From an uncultured Algibacter sp. (lineage in GTDB: Bacteria > Bacteroidota > Bacteroidia > Flavobacteriales > Flavobacteriaceae), in contig NZ_CANMAU010000003.1 in NCBI RefSeq assembly GCF_947495925.1, positions 186,001 to 250,000 of the forward strand: a stretch of DNA of 64,000 nt, read 5' to 3'. Of the stretch, positions 55,270 to 62,675 are shown one piece after another. Under the pieces are notes generated by a model. The model searched no databases and was not told where the DNA came from. It saw only the letters and a list, made by a program, of their open reading frames with translations. Within the stretch, counting starts at the first letter, position 1; every line of letters starts with the position of its first letter. The position numbers were made by a program, and so were the translations under genes.

Positions 55270-58200
55270 ATGCATATAGTTAAAACGCACATATATTTAT
55301 TTGTATCGATTTTTATCCTTGGATGTCAATCAAAAGGTGAAATATCAGAGAATAACACCCTTTCATTAAATGGAAATTGGAAATTCCACACCATTTATGG
55401 AGAGGGTTCCAATTATATGAATGTTAAAGCTGCGGGAAATGACATTGTAATTGATAATAAAGATACCAATGTTGAAATCCATGGAAAATGGGACTCGTCT
55501 AACAAAGGCATTAGGTATTCTAAATTTCATGGTGAAGATTATATAAAACACAATTTTCCTGCGCACAATTTAGTTGAAGGAAAGAAAAAAGATGATGCTT
55601 ACGTTAGGTTTTATCCCAATTTTAATAACTCGGGATATTTTGAGGCCTTTGCAAAGTTTCCTTTTGAATCACATTTAACAGCTCAATATAATATAAAACA
55701 TGCTGATGGCATTACCACTAAATATGTAAGTCAACGGGTGTTTTGTAACGAATGGATAAGTTTAGGTATCTATAAATTTGATTTTGGTGATAAAAATTAT
55801 GTTGAGCTTACAGCAATCGCAGGAGGTAGGGTGGCGGCAGACGCTGTAATGTTTAAAGAAATTTCAAAGGAACAATTTTTAACGGCAAAAGAAGAACCTA
55901 AACAGGTATTCAAAACAGATTTTGATGATGCCAATTGGTATAGTTTAAAAGTACCAGGACATTGGGGCATGATTAACGATTTTTCAAACTACACAGGTAT
56001 AGGGTGGTATCGTAAAACCATTTCTATTCCAGAGGGTTGGACAAATGCTTCAAACAACAGATACTATTTAAAATTTGGAGGTGTGTATCATCTTTCAAAA
56101 GTATATCTTAACGGAAAGTTCATTGGAAAAAACCGTGGCGGTTTTACGCCTTTTGAATTTGATGTGACCGATGCCTTAAATTACAACAGTAAAAACGTCA
56201 TAGCAGTCCAAGTTGATAATAGTGCTATAGTCGGTGCAACATGGAATTGGGGGGGTATTATAAGAGACGTTACCCTAACTAAAAACAAAGATGTTCGTAT
56301 AGATTATCAATACATTCATGCGGATCCGGATTTAAAAACGGGCACAGCTGCATTAAAATTAAAAGTTAAGATTGAAAACAAATCATCTGTAAAAAGAACT
56401 TTAGTTGTTAATGCTAAAGTTTTAGATGATACTAAAATAGATGCATTAAGCGGTACAATTGAAGTAGAAGCAAATACTACTGCAGATATTGAACTAGAAT
56501 CGACTTTAACTGCTAATAACGTAGAATTGTGGCATTTTGATCATCCAAAGCTATATAAAATTGCAACCACTATTTCTGAAGGAGAACATATTTTAGATGC
56601 TAGAGATAATAACTTCGGAATTAGAAAAGTTGAACTCACAGGCTCTAAAATGTTATTAAATGGTGAGCCAGTGCGATTAGCTGGATTTAATAGAGTAAGT
56701 GAACATCGTTTTTGGGGGTCTTCAGAGCCTTTAGAAGTTTTAGAAGAAGATGTTGACCTTCTGAAAGAAGCTGGCGCTAATTTCATGAGAATTATGCACG
56801 GCACTCAGAATGAGAAATTGATTGATTTGTGCGACAAAAAAGGGATTTTATTGTTTGAAGAAGTTAATGTAAGAGATTTAGATAACGATGAATTTAGAGC
56901 GAAATATCTACCGTTAGCTAAAGTTTCCGATGAAAATAGCCTTGATTTAAAGCGTGAAGATGAAGAAATTTTAATGTTGGATCAACCTTATGTTAAGGTA
57001 TCTAAAAGCTTTGATTTAAAATCTTCTGCAGACAAAAATTATTTAATAGCAAAATATTGGCTTAAAGGGATGATTGAGCGCGACATTAATCACCCAAGTA
57101 TTATTGGTTGGAGTGTTGGTAACGAGCTAAATAATCATAATGCATATGCAAAAGAAGCTATTGATTATGTAAAAAATGAATTGGACCCATACAGGTTAGT
57201 TACCTGTGTTAGTAATTCAGGTCAAAAAGATGAGTATACGCCAGAAACAGACCCAAACACACATGTAGATGTAATTATGCATAACATGTACCGTTGGCAA
57301 GGGCAACCTCAAGAAATATTAAATACGTTAAGAGAAAAATGGCCAGATAAACCTGTTTTTGTTTCAGAATATGGTTTTGATCCTTTTCAAACTACATCAC
57401 CCAATGCAGATAAAGCCATTTTTTCTGAATGGATGAATCATTTTAGAAATAAAAATAAATTTGTGATAGGCACCTCCATGTGGACCTTTAATGATTATAG
57501 AAGTGGCTATGCGGGTACTACAGCAGAAGAAAATAGAGTTTGGGGGGTTATTACTTCCTGGCGACAAAAAAGAAGACTGTTTAATCGCCTTAAAAAAGAG
57601 CATGCACCAATTCATGATATTGAAATTACTGAGGTCGATTTTAAAAATAACACAGCAAATTTTAATATACCTATCAAGAGCAGAAGTGATTACCCAAGTC
57701 ATAGCATGAAAGGCTATAAGTTGAACTATCAATTTAGAAATAGTAAAGGTGAAATCGTTTCAAAAAATACTATGGATTTGCCTATGTTAACGCCTGAAGA
57801 TAAGGTTTGGAGCAATACGATCACTTGGAAAAGTTTACCAGATGATATTTTAGATTTAACAGTAAGTCTAATAACACCAACAGGTTATTCAAGGTACGAT
57901 AAAATGGTGTCTTTTCTAAACCCGATAACTCCTGAAATTTCTGAAGTTATTTCAGGTAAAAATTCAGCAAGAATTCTTTTTGATAAAGTGCCAAATGCCG
58001 GAGAATACTTTGTATCTTATGTAAACGATAAAGGAGAGACTATTGCATCGGATAAAACCATCACTAATGGCATAGATGTTATGGGTTTAACTACAGGGAA
58101 AACTTATAGTTTCAAACTCTATGCAGTAAATGATAAAGGAATTAGTAACGCTTCAAAAGTAAAAAGTGTAATCACTAATAATAACGTATTACCACCAATT

Positions 58201-58440
58201 ATTTGGGATGCATTTATTGCTGAAAACAAATTGATTATAGGCTATTCTAGTGATTTTGAAGATGGTGATTATACTGTTAAATATGGCGCTTCTAAAACTA
58301 ATTTAGATAAAGAATTTATTTCAAACGTTAGGGGTATGATGTCAATTGATTTACATGGAGAAAACGACGTTTATTTTAAATTAAAAAGAAGTTATAATTC
58401 GGAAGAAAGTAATTGGTCTCAAATCGTAAAAGCTAAATAA
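55270..58440 (+). CDS. GH2 glycoside hydrolase lipoprotein with nested golvesin-like domain and fibronectin III domains (1056 aa)
   Basis: I start at ATG 55270, which gives a proper lipoprotein signal (MHIVKTHIYLFVSIFILGC); the frame's earlier ATG (55207) overlaps the upstream gene and destroys it. The GH2 fold is clear: sugar-binding (GIGWYRKTISIPEGW, GKNRGGFTPFEFDVT), immunoglobulin-like and TIM-barrel domains. The acid/base is Glu619 in WSVGNELNN and the nucleophile Glu700 in FVSEYGFDP. Between residues about 40 and 215 an extra domain splits the N-terminal GH2 part: DAYVRFYPNFNNSGYFEAFA, TAQYNIKHADGITTKYV, VAADAVMFKE, a golvesin/xanthan-lyase-type carbohydrate-binding pattern. The C-terminus has one or two fibronectin III-like domains. 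Probably a surface or periplasmic beta-glycosidase. Confidence 0.88.
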   Translation: MHIVKTHIYLFVSIFILGCQSKGEISENNTLSLNGNWKFHTIYGEGSNYMNVKAAGNDIVIDNKDTNVEIHGKWDSSNKGIRYSKFHGEDYIKHNFPAHNLVEGKKKDDAYVRFYPNFNNSGYFEAFAKFPFESHLTAQYNIKHADGITTKYVSQRVFCNEWISLGIYKFDFGDKNYVELTAIAGGRVAADAVMFKEISKEQFLTAKEEPKQVFKTDFDDANWYSLKVPGHWGMINDFSNYTGIGWYRKTISIPEGWTNASNNRYYLKFGGVYHLSKVYLNGKFIGKNRGGFTPFEFDVTDALNYNSKNVIAVQVDNSAIVGATWNWGGIIRDVTLTKNKDVRIDYQYIHADPDLKTGTAALKLKVKIENKSSVKRTLVVNAKVLDDTKIDALSGTIEVEANTTADIELESTLTANNVELWHFDHPKLYKIATTISEGEHILDARDNNFGIRKVELTGSKMLLNGEPVRLAGFNRVSEHRFWGSSEPLEVLEEDVDLLKEAGANFMRIMHGTQNEKLIDLCDKKGILLFEEVNVRDLDNDEFRAKYLPLAKVSDENSLDLKREDEEILMLDQPYVKVSKSFDLKSSADKNYLIAKYWLKGMIERDINHPSIIGWSVGNELNNHNAYAKEAIDYVKNELDPYRLVTCVSNSGQKDEYTPETDPNTHVDVIMHNMYRWQGQPQEILNTLREKWPDKPVFVSEYGFDPFQTTSPNADKAIFSEWMNHFRNKNKFVIGTSMWTFNDYRSGYAGTTAEENRVWGVITSWRQKRRLFNRLKKEHAPIHDIEITEVDFKNNTANFNIPIKSRSDYPSHSMKGYKLNYQFRNSKGEIVSKNTMDLPMLTPEDKVWSNTITWKSLPDDILDLTVSLITPTGYSRYDKMVSFLNPITPEISEVISGKNSARILFDKVPNAGEYFVSYVNDKGETIASDKTITNGIDVMGLTTGKTYSFKLYAVNDKGISNASKVKSVITNNNVLPPIIWDAFIAENKLIIGYSSDFEDGDYTVKYGASKTNLDKEFISNVRGMMSIDLHGENDVYFKLKRSYNSEESNWSQIVKAK

Positions 58441-59721
58441 ATGTTTGAAATAAATAAATACGTTATTATTTCATGCTTTTCGGTGTTATCATCGCTATAC
58501 GCTCAGAATTCAAAAAAGAATCAGAACATGGTTCTCAATAATTATGAGCGTTTAGATTTAGACAATTGGAAATTAGTATGGCAAGACGAATTTGATTATT
58601 CTGATAAAGATTTAGAGAAACAATGGGTTTCGCAAAATGGTCCAACTGGAGATTTTGTAATATGTAGTAGGTGGAGAGAAAATGCGGAAGTGATAAATGG
58701 AGTTTTAGAGTTAAAAGTTAAAAAAGAGCAAAAAGCTGGAGAAGATTGGACCTGCGGCAATGTATGGACTAAAGCAACTTTTGGTTACGGGTATTTTGAA
58801 GCCAGATACAAGTATGTGGCCTGTTATGGTGCCAATAATTCATTTTGGTTATGGCCTAAATTTAGATTACCAGAGGGTGAAAAGGCATGTGAAGTAGATA
58901 TTAATGAAGGGCATTTTCCTAATGTAATAAATACCAATATCCATAATTGGACGGATAAAGATACTGCCCCAAATGGCAAAGTTACCCATGAAAGTGATCA
59001 AATTCATCATACACTTACCGGGGAGCCAGTTCAAGAAATAAAACTCGAGGAGGCAGTAACTACTAAAAAGCTTAGGCTGATATCAAATACACCTTCTTCT
59101 ATTCAAATTTCAGAGTTCAGAATTTTTAAAAGGAATATGGCTTTTCCAAATTGGGAAAAAGCGCTAGGAAATAAGAACATAAACCTAGCCGCACAAAAAG
59201 ATGTGAAAATTATAACCAATGGAAATAATTCGGGAAAATTAGAATCAAAACCAAATTTTGCAACTGACAATAAAATGGAAACAAGATGGGTTTCTAAGGG
59301 AAATAGTGGCGAAAAATGGATTGAATTTCAATGGACAGCTCCGCAATCAATTAATGCCATTCAATTTCTTAACGGATGCGTACAAGCCGATGGATTATGT
59401 AAAAACTTAATCACAGATTATAAAATACAGATTTGGAAAAATAATACTTGGGAAGATATCTATGAATACGATGTATCAAAAACATCAAATTTTGGAGAAG
59501 AATACCATACTTATGGACTAGAGTGGGACGAGGATTATTTTAAATTTTATTTCGATGGGAAATTATATCGTAAAGTGAGAAATAAAGTGTGTTTTAGTAA
59601 AACAAATATTTTATTAAGTCTGGCATTATTAAAACAAGCTTATGCTGGTCCTGTTACAGACGACTTAGATGGTAAAAGTATGAAAATAGATTACGTTAGG
59701 TATTATAAACCAAACAAATAA
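58441..59721 (+). CDS. GH16-family endoglycanase with an inserted, apparently permuted discoidin-like domain (426 aa)
   Basis: A signal peptide (ending SSLYAQ) is followed by GH16 strands: WKLVWQDEFDYSDKDLEKQW, GNVWTKATFGYGYFEARYKYV and NNSFWLWP. The catalytic motif E-x-D-x-x-E is E151-V-D153-I-N-E156. The usual following strands (YHTYGLEWDEDYFKFYFDGKLYRKV) appear only at residue 355, after some 175 extra residues. The insert reads first like the C-terminal part of an F5/8 type C domain (about 197-232, TTKKLRLISNTPSSIQISEF) and then like its N-terminal part (about 246-345, NINLAAQKDV, NKMETRWVSKG, KWIEFQWTAPQSINAIQFLN). Directly abuts the GH2 stop. Endo-acting on a beta-linked glycan (galactan or glucan; subfamily not determined). 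Confidence 0.85.
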   Translation: MFEINKYVIISCFSVLSSLYAQNSKKNQNMVLNNYERLDLDNWKLVWQDEFDYSDKDLEKQWVSQNGPTGDFVICSRWRENAEVINGVLELKVKKEQKAGEDWTCGNVWTKATFGYGYFEARYKYVACYGANNSFWLWPKFRLPEGEKACEVDINEGHFPNVINTNIHNWTDKDTAPNGKVTHESDQIHHTLTGEPVQEIKLEEAVTTKKLRLISNTPSSIQISEFRIFKRNMAFPNWEKALGNKNINLAAQKDVKIITNGNNSGKLESKPNFATDNKMETRWVSKGNSGEKWIEFQWTAPQSINAIQFLNGCVQADGLCKNLITDYKIQIWKNNTWEDIYEYDVSKTSNFGEEYHTYGLEWDEDYFKFYFDGKLYRKVRNKVCFSKTNILLSLALLKQAYAGPVTDDLDGKSMKIDYVRYYKPNK

Positions 59722-59739
59722 CCAACAAACTAAATGTAG

Positions 59740-60873
59740 ATGAAATTAAAGTATATATTTTCATTCTCATTTCTTTTAGCGGTGCTATTAATAGCGTGCT
59801 CTGGGAAAAAGGAAAATAAACAACAAGCCAATAAAATTGCGGTAATTGATTATCAAATCGATTTAGGTATAGCGTCTCCTAAATCAGTATTTGTTAATGA
59901 CACCATGAGTATTTGGGGTGGTTCTTTAGTTAAGGGGCAAGACAGTTTGTACCATATGTTCTATTCTGTTTGGCCAAAAAATATGGGTTGGGAATGGGTA
60001 AACTATTCCATAATTTCTCATGCAGTTTCAGAGTCACCCTTTGGTCCTTTTAAACATAAAGATGATGTACTCCCAGATAGAGGCGCTGAGTTTTGGGATG
60101 GTTCAACGACACATAACCCAACAGTTCATAAATTTAACGGGAAATACTACTTATACTACATGGGTAACTTTGGTGATAAAGAAATTGTAAGTAGCCCAGG
60201 AAAACCAAAACTGAATTGGACGCACAGAAATAACCAACGTATTGGTGTTGCTGTAGCAGATCATCCAAATGGCCCTTGGAAACGTTTTAATAAACCAGTT
60301 TTAGATATCACAGAAAATGATTCTTTGGCGCATGACGCATTAATGACATCAAATCCTTCGGTATGCCAAATGGCCGATGGCAAAATATTAATGGTGTACA
60401 AAGCCGTAGGTAAGAAATTTAAGTTACCAGCAGGCGGCCCAGTAGTACATTTAGTAGCCATTGCAGATAAGCCAACTGGTCCTTTTAAAAAATATCCAGA
60501 CCCCGTATTTACATTTGAAGGCGAACGCTTTCCGGCTGAGGACCCTTATATTTGGTATCAAGATGGAAAGTATCGCGCTATTGTAAAGCGTATTAAGCAT
60601 GAAGGTAAAAATCGTCTTTTCTCTTTAGTACATTATGATTCTGAGGATGGTATTAATTGGAACCAAGCCAAACATTTTGAAATTTCAGACAGAACTATAA
60701 CGTTCACAGATGGAAGAAAAATAAAGTTTGACCATTTAGAGCGTCCGCAGGTATATCTTGAAAACGGAGAACCACTTGCTTTACTTTGTGCCGCAGACTC
60801 TATAGATGTGAATAATATTCGCCATTCTTTTAATATTCAAATCCCATTGAAAATTACTAAACACGAAAACTAA
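59740..60873 (+). CDS. five-bladed beta-propeller glycosidase-like lipoprotein (GH43/GH117-type) (377 aa)
   Basis: The lipoprotein signal ends LLAVLLIACSGK. The rest shows five repeated blade-like units with aromatic motifs: SIWGGSLVKGQDSLYHMFYS, HNPTVHKFNGKYYLYYMGN, GVAVADHPNGPWKRF, NPSVCQMADGKILMVYKAV and AEDPYIWYQDGKYRAIVKRI. Short strings such as SPFGPFK, HPNGPWK and KPTGPFK, spaced by a blade length, are typical of clan GH-F propellers (families 43, 62, 117 and relatives). I cannot assign a family or catalytic triad with confidence; it may be exo-acting on galactan or arabinan side chains. Between the first GH16 gene and the second GH2 gene in the operon. Confidence 0.68.
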   Translation: MKLKYIFSFSFLLAVLLIACSGKKENKQQANKIAVIDYQIDLGIASPKSVFVNDTMSIWGGSLVKGQDSLYHMFYSVWPKNMGWEWVNYSIISHAVSESPFGPFKHKDDVLPDRGAEFWDGSTTHNPTVHKFNGKYYLYYMGNFGDKEIVSSPGKPKLNWTHRNNQRIGVAVADHPNGPWKRFNKPVLDITENDSLAHDALMTSNPSVCQMADGKILMVYKAVGKKFKLPAGGPVVHLVAIADKPTGPFKKYPDPVFTFEGERFPAEDPYIWYQDGKYRAIVKRIKHEGKNRLFSLVHYDSEDGINWNQAKHFEISDRTITFTDGRKIKFDHLERPQVYLENGEPLALLCAADSIDVNNIRHSFNIQIPLKITKHEN

Positions 60874-60883
60874 ACAATCCATT

Positions 60884-62638
60884 ATGAAAAAAGTAATAAT
60901 CATATTTTTATTCTTACTCACAGTTTTATCATGTGCTAAAACCGAATCTAATATTGAAGTTAAGAATATATCGCTTAATGGTACCTGGCAATTTTTAGCA
61001 TCAAATGATGTAAGTGAAGAAGACGTTTTTAAAGCGTCTTTTACTAAATGGGATACGCTACAAGTTCCAGGTAACTGGGATACAAGAGAACGTTATTCAG
61101 AATACGTAGGGAAAGGCTATTATCAAAAAGAATTTAGCGTTCCAAAAAATTGGAAAAACAAGCAGATAAGAGTAAAGTTTGATGCCGTTTATGAAACCGC
61201 CAAAGTATGGTTAAACGGGCAATTATTAGGAGAACACGTTGGTGGATATACGCCATTTGAGTTTAATATTACCGATAAAGTTAATCTGGGTACTTCAAAT
61301 TCTGTTGTTGTTATGGCAGATAATACCTATAAACGGGGCGCTTGGTGGGCTTGGGGAGGTATTAGTAGAGATGTGACTTTGATTGCCGATGAAGATGTAA
61401 GACTTGTTTACCAACATATTACTTCTATACCTGATTTTGAAAAACAAATCGTAGAGTTTACCATAAAATATAAGATTGAAAATAATGGTAATACCTCTGC
61501 TTCGGCAAATATAAATTCTGAGATAGTAGGTATTCATAAAGATTCAGTATCAGTTACTATTGAAAAAGCATCAGAATCAGTTTCATATTTAAATTTTGAA
61601 AAACCCCTTTCAGATGTAAAATTGTGGGATTTTAATTCACCAAATCTTTATGAATTAAATAGTTCAATTGCAATACATGATAAAGAAGTTGATTCAGCCT
61701 CTGATAAATTCGGTATCAGAAAATTTGAAGTTAAAGGAGAGCAGTTTTATTTAAATAATGAAGCTGTTAGGATGAATGGTGTTAACCGGGTACATGATCA
61801 TCCTGTTTATGGAAATACGGAACCAGACCATTTGGTATTGAAAGATATGCTAGATATTAAGTATAACCTGGGCTGCAATTTTTCAAGATTGATGCATGCA
61901 CCACTTTCAAAAAACTTATTAAAAATATGTGATAGTATTGGTTTCTTGTTAGTAGAGGAAATTCCAGTTTGGGGTGATGATGATGTACAAGCTTTTCCTA
62001 ACAATCCGCTTACAAAACAGTGGCTAGGCGACATGATAGAGCGCGACTACAATCACCCATCTGTAGTAGCTTGGAGTGTTGGTAATGAGTTAAGAGAAAA
62101 TGATTCTATTACCGCAACATGGCCTGAAAAAAAGATGACAAAGAACCAATATGAATACGCTAATTCTATGCTAGATTATGTTGGTAAGTTAGACCCTTCA
62201 AGATTGAAAACATATGTTACAATAACATCTTATAGAAAAGGAGAGATTGGAAGTGAACCTTACGAAAAAGTAGATTTTATCTCTATGAATAGTTATGGTC
62301 CCGCACCTAAATTGGCTAAGATGACTAATGAAAAATTCCCAGGAAAACCCATTTTTATTTCTGAGATAGGTCTAAAACAAATTGGAGGTGCCGATGATGC
62401 AAAATTACCAGATGATTTAGTACAATATATAAAGGATTTAAAAGATTTACCTTATGTAGCGGGCTTATCAATTTGGAGTTATAATGATTACAGAAGTAAT
62501 TACCGAGGCACGCCTGAATCTGGTTATAGAGAATGGGGTATTGTTAATGAAAATCGTGGTATTAAAAAGGCTTATAATCAGCTTAAAGAACTTTATGCCT
62601 ATTGGGATTTAAAACCCCTCACAAAAAATGATAAGTAG
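60884..62638 (+). CDS. GH2 glycoside hydrolase lipoprotein, compact (584 aa)
   Basis: The lipoprotein signal MKKVIIIFLFLLTVLSC is followed by the three core GH2 domains: sugar-binding (GKGYYQKEFSVPKNWKNKQI, GEHVGGYTPFEFNITD), immunoglobulin-like and TIM barrel. The acid/base is Glu402 in AWSVGNELREN and the nucleophile Glu494 in FISEIGLKQ. There are no extra C-terminal domains, so it is much shorter than the first GH2 protein of the cluster and lacks its nested domain. The sequence before the stop (YNQLKELYAYWDLKP) is a typical GH2 end. Lies 10 bp after the propeller gene. Probably a beta-galactosidase- or beta-glucuronidase-like exo-enzyme. Confidence 0.88.
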   Translation: MKKVIIIFLFLLTVLSCAKTESNIEVKNISLNGTWQFLASNDVSEEDVFKASFTKWDTLQVPGNWDTRERYSEYVGKGYYQKEFSVPKNWKNKQIRVKFDAVYETAKVWLNGQLLGEHVGGYTPFEFNITDKVNLGTSNSVVVMADNTYKRGAWWAWGGISRDVTLIADEDVRLVYQHITSIPDFEKQIVEFTIKYKIENNGNTSASANINSEIVGIHKDSVSVTIEKASESVSYLNFEKPLSDVKLWDFNSPNLYELNSSIAIHDKEVDSASDKFGIRKFEVKGEQFYLNNEAVRMNGVNRVHDHPVYGNTEPDHLVLKDMLDIKYNLGCNFSRLMHAPLSKNLLKICDSIGFLLVEEIPVWGDDDVQAFPNNPLTKQWLGDMIERDYNHPSVVAWSVGNELRENDSITATWPEKKMTKNQYEYANSMLDYVGKLDPSRLKTYVTITSYRKGEIGSEPYEKVDFISMNSYGPAPKLAKMTNEKFPGKPIFISEIGLKQIGGADDAKLPDDLVQYIKDLKDLPYVAGLSIWSYNDYRSNYRGTPESGYREWGIVNENRGIKKAYNQLKELYAYWDLKPLTKNDK

Positions 62639-62675
62639 ACAGAAATATAAATTAAATTAAAAAAAAGAAAAAAGA

